Shown here in pieces: positions 1 to 5,052 of a DNA stretch of 5,052 nt (positions are counted from its first letter, which is position 1; every line of letters starts with the position of its first letter). Source of the stretch: Candidatus Aminicenantota bacterium (GTDB lineage Bacteria; Acidobacteriota; Aminicenantia; UBA2199); assembly GCA_026393775.1 (NCBI GenBank), contig JAPKZM010000067.1, positions 1 through 5,052 on the forward strand, read 5' to 3'. The notes under the pieces were generated by a model. It was not told the DNA's origin and searched no databases. It saw only the letters and a program-made list of their open reading frames with translations. A program made the position numbers and the translations under genes.

Positions 1-301
1 GATCACGGCCCGGGGCTCGGTGATCATGCTCCTCGACCTCAAGACCGACGTGGCCACTTTCGACAAGCCGGTCCAGGGCATACCGCCCAACGTCACCGAG
101 ACGGCGAAGACCACAGTCATGGTCAACGACGGAGGCACCATCGTCATCGGCGGCCTTTACAAGACCACCCAGTCGAGCAGCAATGACGGCGTGCCCATTC
201 TGAGCAAGATCCCCATATTGGGGTCATTGTTCCGCAATAACCGTAAGTCGGGGTCGCAGCAGGAGCTGATCATTTTCATAACCCCGCGCATCATAAAATA
301 A
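1..301 (+). CDS. Secretin C-terminus (type IV pilus PilQ / type II secretion class), 5' partial
   Basis: This is the last 99 residues of an outer-membrane secretin, the multimeric gated channel through which type IV pili or type II secretion substrates leave the cell. The reading frame is open at the left edge (first full codon at base 2) and ends with TAA at 299-301. The C-terminal secretin signature is complete and in the usual order: a G-x-P-P-N stretch (fragment residues 26-30), VNDGGTIVIGGL (41-52), VPILSKIPILGSLF (64-77) and the terminal strand ELIIFITPRII (88-98). These are the gate and transmembrane beta-strand elements of the secretin domain. The ELIIFITP ending, with no C-terminal extension after it, resembles PilQ more than GspD, but the distinguishing N-terminal domains lie outside the window, so no symbol is given. 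Two lipoprotein genes follow at about 12-base spacing, which suggests one operon. Confidence 0.93.
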   Translation, partial: ITARGSVIMLLDLKTDVATFDKPVQGIPPNVTETAKTTVMVNDGGTIVIGGLYKTTQSSSNDGVPILSKIPILGSLFRNNRKSGSQQELIIFITPRIIK

Positions 302-302
302 T

Positions 303-309
303 AGGAGGG
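303..309 (+). promoter_or_regulatory. Strong Shine-Dalgarno for the first lipoprotein gene
   Basis: AGGAGGG lies 4 bases before the ATG at 314 and only one base after the secretin stop codon. It supports this ATG as the start and fits translation as part of the secretin operon rather than from a separate promoter. Confidence 0.7.
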
Positions 310-313
310 AAGC

Positions 314-922
314 ATGAAATTGAAAATCATCGGCTTGATCATAGTGGCATTGGTCATGACCGCGTGCAACGCCGTGGAAAACGAAAGCACGTCGGGTTCC
401 ATGCTCGAGATCGTCTCCCTGACCGGAAAGGACTTGGAAGGCAAAGAAGGGTCGACCACGGTTTTTTCCGATGTTTTAACCAACGGCAGCATCATCAACG
501 ACAATGGCGTCGCCGCGCTCAGGGCGACTCCCCTGGATCCGCTCATGCCGGAGAATGAAATCACCCCTTACATGGATGTCATGGTCGACCAGATTGAGGT
601 GGAATTCAGGCGCACCGACGGCCGCAATGTGGAGGGGGTCGACGTGCCCTACCGCTTTACTCAGCCCGTCAGTATGCTGGTTTCATTCTCCCAAGAGACC
701 GAAATCCCATTCGTCCTGATCCGCCACGTAGCCAAACTTGAAGCCCCGCTTCTGGCCCTACGCGAGGTTCCCAGCCGGGAGTTCATCCTGCAGTTGGTGG
801 CGGTGGTAACCATCCACGGCAAGGATCTCGGCGGGCACCGTGTGTCACCGGTGACCGGGTACATCAGCGTCTGGTGCGGCAATTTCGCCGATCCCGAAAC
901 CACCACCAGCACCGGTAAATAG
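314..922 (+). CDS. Putative lipoprotein of unknown function downstream of the secretin
   Basis: A 202-residue protein with a lipoprotein signal peptide: basic start (MKLK), hydrophobic core (residues 5-15) and lipobox M15-T-A-C18, so Cys18 would be the lipidated mature N-terminus. A short polar Asn/Glu/Ser/Thr stretch follows, typical of a tether. Asn19 at position +2 is not Asp, so by the rule known from E. coli outer-membrane sorting is more likely than inner-membrane retention. The mature part alternates hydrophobic and polar residues (about 88-190), suggesting a beta-rich, perhaps Ig-like fold. One further cysteine is present (Cys188, in WCGN), and the tail is Thr/Ser-rich. I do not recognise the family. 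The gene starts 12 bases after the secretin stop and ends 12 bases before the next lipoprotein. A role as secretin pilotin or pilus accessory follows from position only. Confidence 0.8.
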   Translation: MKLKIIGLIIVALVMTACNAVENESTSGSMLEIVSLTGKDLEGKEGSTTVFSDVLTNGSIINDNGVAALRATPLDPLMPENEITPYMDVMVDQIEVEFRRTDGRNVEGVDVPYRFTQPVSMLVSFSQETEIPFVLIRHVAKLEAPLLALREVPSREFILQLVAVVTIHGKDLGGHRVSPVTGYISVWCGNFADPETTTSTGK

Positions 923-934
923 GAGACAACGAAC

Positions 935-1263
935 ATGAAAAAAACATTTTTATTTGCGCTCATGGCCGGCCTGGTATTGAACAATTGCCTGATCAATATT
1001 CGCACACCCAGCTCAACTGGGGCCATTTCTCGAACAACCAGTCCACCTATCAAAAAGGCACCGATGCCAACGGCGAGATAAGGTTGACCTTCTATTGGCC
1101 GGCGCAATATTATTCCGAGGAAATGTGGATACACGCACTGCTGGTCATTGACGGTCGCGCTTACAAGGATTCTGAGCAAGGCATCATTGGCAATATCCCC
1201 CAGGATTTTATCTCCCTGACCATGTACCAGGCCGGCAGCGCGGCGAGTGAAACAGCGAAATAA
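935..1263 (+). CDS. Small putative lipoprotein, apparently frameshifted
   Basis: Two overlapping frames appear to be parts of one gene. The first starts at ATG 935 after an AGGAGA Shine-Dalgarno (921-926). It encodes a signal peptide, MKKTF followed by a hydrophobic core, ending at L15-N-N-C18, but stops at TAA 1079-1081 after 48 residues with low-quality sequence (many Pro, Ser, Thr, Arg). The second, offset by -1, continues to TAA 1261-1263 with plausible protein sequence (for example TDANGEIRLTFYWP and EEMWIHALLVIDG) and mostly G/C third positions, yet its only early start is a TTG at 985 with no Shine-Dalgarno. Joining them near 988-1000 gives a lipoprotein of about 109 residues. One missing base would explain it, whether a real mutation or a sequencing or assembly error. 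No slippery heptamer is visible at the junction. Asn at position -1 of the lipobox is atypical. The family is unknown; position suggests an envelope partner of the secretin. Confidence 0.6.
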
Positions 1264-1281
1264 CCCGAGCCCAAGTCTTTA

Positions 1282-1309
1282 CCGCTGCTTCCGGCAACGA
1301 AGGGAGCGG
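1282..1309 (+). terminator. Imperfect hairpin after the lipoprotein genes, possible weak terminator
   Basis: The inverted repeat CCGCT-g-CTTC / GAAG-gg-AGCGG forms a 9-bp stem with a 1x2 internal bulge and a 7-base loop (CGGCAAC), 18 bases after the last stop codon. No T-run follows (the next bases are CGCGCCGG), so it is not a classic intrinsic terminator. It could be an mRNA 3'-end stabiliser or chance. Confidence 0.3.
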
Positions 1310-1324
1310 CGCGCCGGATCGTGA

Positions 1325-1353
1325 TTGCTTTGTCCTGGCTGATGTGCTATATA
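1325..1353 (+). promoter_or_regulatory. Candidate sigma-70-type promoter for the TPR/roadblock genes
   Basis: A TATATA -10-like element (1348-1353) is preceded by TGC at 1345-1347, giving an extended -10 pattern (TGnTATATA). A weak -35, TTGCTT (1325-1330), sits at the ideal 17-base spacing. Transcription would begin near 1360, about 25 bases before the start codon. It lies in the only sizeable gap of the window (1264-1382), just where a new transcription unit is expected. The rest of that gap holds the hairpin at 1282-1309 and nothing else I can recognise. Confidence 0.4.
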
Positions 1354-1372
1354 AGCCATGTTCGGTTTGCTG

Positions 1373-1386
1373 AAAGGATGAGGTGA
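1373..1386 (+). promoter_or_regulatory. Ribosome-binding region with two alternative starts for the TPR gene
   Basis: AAAGGA (1373-1378) lies 4 bases before GTG 1383. GAGGTGA (1380-1386), a very good match to the anti-Shine-Dalgarno of 16S rRNA, lies 2 bases before TTG 1389, or 5 bases if only its GAGG core is counted. The GTG start itself sits inside this second motif. The two starts differ by only two residues. GTG is annotated because it is usually the stronger initiator, but TTG 1389 is a real alternative. Confidence 0.5.
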
Positions 1387-2147
1387 AATTGGCTAGTTTT
1401 CAGAATGAAAGAGAGCAGCTGGCGCTGTTGGAAGAGATGTTCCAGCAGAACAAATTCGCCGCCGGCCTAACCCAAACCGACGAGGTGCTCAAGCAGTTCC
1501 CCGCTTCCTTTCAATTGAGGTTCCTCAAGTACAGATTTCTGCGTGCCTTGAAAAATAATGCGCAAGCCATGCACCTGCTGCATGAAATGCACGCCATGTT
1601 CGGCGACAACATCATGGTCCTGAAAGAACTGGCCGACTTGAATTTCGAACTGCATAAGCATCCCGAGAGCATGCTGTATTACCAGAAGCTGCTTTTCCTG
1701 GATTCTTTCAACCCCATAGCCCAGGAACGGGTCAAGCAGATCCAGGGCCGGCTTGAAACCAGCGTTTCTGAAAAACTGGCCGACACGCAGGTCGAAGTCC
1801 GCCAGGATGACACCAAGCCTGCCACTGCCGCTGACACGCCGCCGGTGATCACTTTTGCCGAAGCGGTCGAACCCGAATTGCCCGTGGAGGAAAAATCTTC
1901 TCCTGAACCCGGACGGGAATTGGATTACGAGACGGAAAGCGCTGCCGAACTTTATTTTAAACAGGGCCTTTACCGGGAATCGCTGGCCATTTACAAGAAA
2001 CTCTTTGAAAAATCGGGCCATGCCGAGTATTTTTTAAAGATCAAAGCTATTTTACTGCTGCAGCGCCATGAAAAAAACAGCCTGATCGTAGAAAGATTGC
2101 AATATTTCCTGGAGTTGATCAAAAAAAGGGGAAGCCAAATTGTTTGA
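1383..2147 (+). CDS. TPR-repeat protein with acidic proline-rich linker
   Basis: A 254-residue soluble protein with no signal peptide or membrane segment, probably cytoplasmic. Residues about 11-124 are all-helical with TPR-like spacing. Roughly three repeats can be traced: 13-46, 47-80 and 81-114, the last with the pattern LADLNFELHKHPESMLYYQKLL. Residues about 125-184 form a low-complexity linker rich in Glu, Pro, Asp and Thr. A single well-formed TPR follows at about 186-219 (AAELYFKQGLYRESLAIYKKLF), where the Gly, Tyr, Leu, Ala and Tyr sit at consensus TPR positions, and then a final helix. TPRs mediate protein-protein contacts, so a scaffold role is likely but the partner is not shown. 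The 3' end overlaps the roadblock-like gene by 8 bases, which points to translational coupling and makes that product the first candidate partner. The start is GTG 1383 or TTG 1389. Confidence 0.82.
   Translation: MKLASFQNEREQLALLEEMFQQNKFAAGLTQTDEVLKQFPASFQLRFLKYRFLRALKNNAQAMHLLHEMHAMFGDNIMVLKELADLNFELHKHPESMLYYQKLLFLDSFNPIAQERVKQIQGRLETSVSEKLADTQVEVRQDDTKPATAADTPPVITFAEAVEPELPVEEKSSPEPGRELDYETESAAELYFKQGLYRESLAIYKKLFEKSGHAEYFLKIKAILLLQRHEKNSLIVERLQYFLELIKKRGSQIV
2127..2132 (+). promoter_or_regulatory. Shine-Dalgarno supporting the TTG start of the roadblock-like gene
   Basis: AGGGGA lies inside the end of the TPR gene, 7 bases before TTG 2140. There is no in-frame ATG or GTG close by, so this site decides the start and supports initiation by ribosomes terminating on the upstream gene. 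Confidence 0.55.
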
Positions 2148-2487
2148 AACGATTTTCAGCGAGATTCACCAGCGAAATCCTGAAACCTACCTGATCGGGA
2201 TCTGGGGCCGGGATGGGCTTGAATTGGAGAAATCGACCTATCTGCCTTCCGGCATCGACTTGGACCTGCTGGGCGCCGAACTGGCCGATGTGCTGGCCAA
2301 GCTGGATCACCTGGAAGTAACCGGCGCCGACATTTGCATTGAATACATTTCCGGGCAATTCAAGATTTTTGTCTATTCCTTGAATGCAGGTTATTTCCTG
2401 CTGCTGGTTTCAAACAAGAATCAGATCACGGGAAAATTGAAATTTTTTCTGAATTTGAAAAAAGACCAGATTCTGTCCCTGCTGTGA
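2140..2487 (+). CDS. Roadblock/LC7-like protein (MglB-type small-GTPase regulator family, probable)
   Basis: A 115-residue protein, the usual size of single-domain bacterial roadblock/LC7 proteins. The order of elements fits that fold: an N-terminal helix (1-12), a strand with the IGIWGRDGLELE turn (19-30; the family typically has a hydrophobic strand then D/G-x-D-G), a long helix (about 41-57, LDLLGAELADVLAKL), a strand pair 64-80 (ICIEY, FKIFVYS), a hydrophobic strand GYFLLLVS (84-91), then ITGKLKFFLNLKKDQILSLL as the final Gly-initiated helix. Known members dimerise and regulate or bind Ras-like GTPases (MglB acts on MglA, a motility and polarity switch). No GTPase gene is in the window, so the partner is unknown. 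The start is TTG 2140, with Shine-Dalgarno AGGGGA and an 8-base overlap with the TPR gene. The call rests on pattern and size; overall similarity to named members cannot be measured here. Confidence 0.68.
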   Translation: MFETIFSEIHQRNPETYLIGIWGRDGLELEKSTYLPSGIDLDLLGAELADVLAKLDHLEVTGADICIEYISGQFKIFVYSLNAGYFLLLVSNKNQITGKLKFFLNLKKDQILSLL

Positions 2488-2514
2488 TCGGGGTGTTTTC
2501 ATTCGCCATTTGGC

Positions 2515-2519
2515 AGGAG
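2515..2519 (+). promoter_or_regulatory. Shine-Dalgarno of the glucan phosphorylase gene
   Basis: AGGAG lies 9 bases before ATG 2529, a good distance. The next in-frame ATG (2541) would be 21 bases away, so 2529 is the better start. The 41-base gap before the gene shows no terminator hairpin, so co-transcription with the roadblock-like gene is possible. Confidence 0.55.
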
Positions 2520-2528
2520 CAATAACTG

Positions 2529-5052
2529 ATGAACAGTTTCATGAAATTCAAGGTCATTCCTGACTTGCCGGAAAAGCTCAAGCCGTTGTTAGCCATCGCC
2601 GCTAACCTGTGGCTGACCTGGAATCCCGAGGCGATCAAGCTGTTCATCACCCTCGACAGCGATTTGTGGGAAAAAAACCAGCATAACCCGATCCGCATGC
2701 TGGGGGAGATCAGCCAGGAAAAGCTGGATGAACTGGCCGGCGACGAAGGTTTTTTAAGCGAAGTGCAGCGGGTCCATGAACAGCTGGAGGGCTACCTGCA
2801 CTTGTTGCACAGCGTCAACCATACGCAGCAGGTTAGCATTGCCTATTTTTCCGCCGAATACGGCTTGAACGATACGCTGCCCATCTATTCCGGGGGTCTG
2901 GGCATCCTTTCCGGCGATCACGTCAAGGCTGCCAGTGATTTGAACCTCAATTTCCGCGGCGTAGGCCTGCTTTACCAATTGGGCTACTTTCAACAGTACC
3001 TGAACATGGACGGCTGGCAGCAGGATTTTTACCAGGTCAACGATTTTCACAACATGCAGGTCCAGGAGGTGAAGCGTCCCGACGGCCGGGTGCTTGAAAT
3101 CGAGCTTGACTTCCCCGGTCGCGTCGTGGCGGTCAAGATATGGCAAATCCAGGTCGGCAGAGTGAATATTTATCTACTCGATTCCAACCTGGCGAGAAAC
3201 AGCGAGTACGACCGGCGCCTGACCGCCCAGCTCTATGGCGGCAACCCCGAGATCCGGCTGCAGCAGGAGATCATCCTGGGCATCGGCGGGGTGAAAATGC
3301 TCGACGCCCTGGGCATCCAGGTTACGGCCGTGCACATGAACGAGGGGCATTCGGCGTTTACCCCCTTTGAGCGCGCCCGGATGCTGATGAAGAACGGCGG
3401 CCTTACTTTTCAGGAGGCGATCGAATTGGTACGCAAGTCGAGCGTTTTCACCACCCATACGAACGTGCAGGCCGCCCACGATGTCTTCACTCCCGAATTG
3501 ATGAAGAATTATTTCGCCAACATGGTCAAGGAATTCAACATTTCCTGGAATGATTTCCTGGCTTTCGGCCGGGCCCATCCCGACAACAGCCAGGAAAATT
3601 TTTCCATGACCGTGGCCGCCGTAAAGAACGCGGCTTTCGTCAATGGAGTTTCCACTTTGCATGCCAAGGTTTCCAGGGACATGCTGAGAAATCTCTGGCC
3701 CGGAGTGCCGCTCGAACACGTTTCGATCCAGGCGATCACCAACGGCATCCATATCCCATCCTGGGTTTCCTTTGAAATGAACGATTTGTTTGAAAGATAC
3801 CTTGGCGGCAAGTGGCATGAAAAACAGGATTACCGGGATGCCTGGGAAAAGATCCAGAATATCCCCGATCCGGAACTGTGGAACGTGCACGAAATCCGCC
3901 GCCGGCGCCTGATCGCTTTCGCCCGCCAGCGGCTGCAGAAGCAGCTGATCGCCAAGGGGGCTTCCAACCTGCTGGTCAACGAATCGCAGGAGGCCTTGAA
4001 CCCGGTGGCACTGACCATCGGTTTTGCCCGCCGTTTCGCCACCTACAAGCGGGCGTACCTGATCTTCAAGGACCCGGAAAGGCTGCTGAAGATACTGAAT
4101 AACGTGGAACGCCCGGTTCAGCTCGTTTTCGCCGGGAAAGCCCATCCGCAGGACCAGGCCGGGAAGGAACTGATCAAGAACATCATCACCTTCATGTCCG
4201 CGGAGCACCTGCGCAAGAAGATCGCCTTCGTCGAGGATTACGACATCAATGTCGCCCGTTACTTGGTTTCCGGAGTCGACATCTGGCTGAATACCCCCTT
4301 GCGCCCCCTGGAGGCTTGCGGCACGTCGGGGATGAAGGCCGCCTGCAACGGCGTTTTGAATTTCAGCGTCCTGGACGGCTGGTGGGACGAAGCCTACGAC
4401 CTTAAAAACGGCTGGGCCATCGGCAACCGCGAAGTCTATGCCGACAAGGAATACCAGGATGAGGTCGAAAGCAAGGCTATTTATTCGATACTTGAAAAAG
4501 ACATCGTCCCCCTGTTTTATGAACGGGGTTCGGACGGATTGCCGCGCGAGTGGATCCGCATGATGAAGCATTCCCTGGTAACGATCGCCTCGCGCTACAA
4601 TACCAACCGCATGGTCAAGGAATATTTCTACAAATTCTACAAGAACGCGGCCGAGAATCACGCCAAATTGAGCGCTGACAATTTTGCCGCTACCCGCGAG
4701 CTGGTCAAGTGGAAAAACAGGATCAAAACTGAATTTTCCTCCTTGCGCATCGACAATGTCCAGGCCGATACCAACCGGACCTATACAAGCCGCGAACAAT
4801 TTCCGCTGCAGGCCGATATTTATCTGGGGAAAATCGATCCCAACGACATCCGGGTGGAAGCCTATTACGGCAACATTATCGGGGAAGACGTACTGCACAA
4901 TTCAGCCCTGGCCGCATTGAACGACATCGTGAAACTCGCCGGCAATTGTTACCGCTTCAGCGGCTTCATCCCTTGCAGCCGCACCGGCAATTTTGGTTTC
5001 AAGCTGCGCATAACTCCGTTTCACCCGCTGCTGACCGATCCCTACGAGATGG
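2529..5052 (+). CDS. glgP: Alpha-glucan (glycogen/maltodextrin) phosphorylase, GT35, DUF3417 type, 3' partial
   Basis: This PLP-dependent cytosolic enzyme releases glucose-1-phosphate from the non-reducing end of alpha-1,4-glucans. The frame is open from ATG 2529 to the window edge: 841 codons, probably only a few short of the full protein, since the text ends at HPLLTDPYEM where relatives stop within several residues. Residues about 10-95 match the N-terminal DUF3417 domain (NLWLTWNPEA, HNPIRML). Catalytic-core landmarks follow in order: AYFSAEYG (105-112), GGLGILSGDH (122-131), MNEGHSAF (270-277), FTTHT (307-311), ITNGIH (403-408), RRFATYKR (501-508), FAGKAHP (534-540), EDYD (569-572), and EACGTSGMKA (595-604), whose Lys603 is the expected PLP Schiff-base lysine. 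The length and DUF3417 place it in the alpha-glucan family phosphorylases rather than the E. coli/animal branch. Natural substrate (glycogen or maltodextrin) is undecided. Departures from consensus as I recall it: THTNVQAAHD (309-318) instead of THTPVxAGHD, and Cys597 and Cys606 around the PLP lysine. Confidence 0.95.
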   Translation, partial: MNSFMKFKVIPDLPEKLKPLLAIAANLWLTWNPEAIKLFITLDSDLWEKNQHNPIRMLGEISQEKLDELAGDEGFLSEVQRVHEQLEGYLHLLHSVNHTQQVSIAYFSAEYGLNDTLPIYSGGLGILSGDHVKAASDLNLNFRGVGLLYQLGYFQQYLNMDGWQQDFYQVNDFHNMQVQEVKRPDGRVLEIELDFPGRVVAVKIWQIQVGRVNIYLLDSNLARNSEYDRRLTAQLYGGNPEIRLQQEIILGIGGVKMLDALGIQVTAVHMNEGHSAFTPFERARMLMKNGGLTFQEAIELVRKSSVFTTHTNVQAAHDVFTPELMKNYFANMVKEFNISWNDFLAFGRAHPDNSQENFSMTVAAVKNAAFVNGVSTLHAKVSRDMLRNLWPGVPLEHVSIQAITNGIHIPSWVSFEMNDLFERYLGGKWHEKQDYRDAWEKIQNIPDPELWNVHEIRRRRLIAFARQRLQKQLIAKGASNLLVNESQEALNPVALTIGFARRFATYKRAYLIFKDPERLLKILNNVERPVQLVFAGKAHPQDQAGKELIKNIITFMSAEHLRKKIAFVEDYDINVARYLVSGVDIWLNTPLRPLEACGTSGMKAACNGVLNFSVLDGWWDEAYDLKNGWAIGNREVYADKEYQDEVESKAIYSILEKDIVPLFYERGSDGLPREWIRMMKHSLVTIASRYNTNRMVKEYFYKFYKNAAENHAKLSADNFAATRELVKWKNRIKTEFSSLRIDNVQADTNRTYTSREQFPLQADIYLGKIDPNDIRVEAYYGNIIGEDVLHNSALAALNDIVKLAGNCYRFSGFIPCSRTGNFGFKLRITPFHPLLTDPYEM

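Noticed and set aside
937..988. Programmed -1 frameshifting at the A-rich start of the second lipoprotein gene
   Set aside because: The A-run is at codons 2-4. Slipping there would lose the hydrophobic signal peptide and give a polar N-terminus, so the shift must be later, where no slippery heptamer is visible.
661..1179. A 172-codon minus-strand frame across both lipoprotein genes
   Set aside because: It overlaps two plus-strand genes that have signal peptides and Shine-Dalgarno sites. Its own translation looks random.
1467..2021. A 184-codon minus-strand open frame
   Set aside because: It is antisense to the TPR gene, rich in Gly, Phe and Arg without domain pattern, and has no sign of its own promoter or ribosome site.
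2488..2528. Terminator or extra small gene between the roadblock-like gene and glgP
   Set aside because: There are only 41 bases, with no convincing inverted repeat and no start codon paired with a Shine-Dalgarno except that of glgP.
3174..4898. A 574-codon open frame on the minus strand
   Set aside because: It lies wholly antisense to the well-supported phosphorylase gene. The phosphorylase rarely uses codons that would create stops on the other strand (TTA, CTA, TCA), so the long frame is a codon-usage shadow. Its translation shows no recognisable domain.
1..5052. CRISPR array, insertion sequence, tRNA/rRNA, attachment site or defence genes
   Set aside because: No regularly spaced repeats, transposase or integrase motifs, cloverleaf sequence or nuclease/toxin signatures were found on reading both strands. 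The window is almost entirely ordinary coding sequence.

Overview
The window carries six genes, all on the + strand, from what looks like a bacterial chromosome with a double-membrane envelope. It starts inside the C-terminus of an outer-membrane secretin of the type IV pilus (PilQ) or type II secretion class and ends a few codons short of the C-terminus of an alpha-glucan phosphorylase. Base composition is moderate to slightly GC-rich, and GTG and TTG starts appear likely. A secretin with small lipoproteins, a TPR plus roadblock/LC7 pair, and a DUF3417-type phosphorylase together would suit an Acidobacteriota/Aminicenantes-like or deltaproteobacterial-like lineage. That placement is a weak inference; nothing in the window fixes the taxon.

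Layout: 1-301 is the secretin C-terminus, with a complete C-terminal secretin signature. 314-922 encodes a 202-residue lipoprotein of unknown function, preceded by a strong Shine-Dalgarno. 935-1263 encodes a second small lipoprotein, split by an apparent one-base frameshift just after its lipobox cysteine. These three are separated by only about 12 bases each and look like the tail of an envelope or pilus operon. A 119-base gap (1264-1382) follows, holding a hairpin without a U-tract and a candidate extended -10 promoter. 1383-2147 encodes a TPR protein with an acidic, proline-rich central linker. It overlaps by 8 bases a TTG-started roadblock/LC7-like protein (2140-2487). After 41 bases, 2529-5052 is open to the window end and encodes alpha-glucan (glycogen) phosphorylase.

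How they work together: the first block belongs to the cell envelope, with the lipoproteins as possible secretin accessories. In the second block, translational overlap suggests that the TPR and roadblock proteins act together, perhaps as a scaffold and a small-GTPase-associated module. The phosphorylase releases glucose-1-phosphate from storage glucan and may be co-transcribed with them. I see no mobile element, CRISPR array, RNA gene or recognisable defence system. The main points for a second look are the frameshifted lipoprotein, the uncharacterised lipoproteins behind the secretin, and the TPR-roadblock-phosphorylase neighbourhood.
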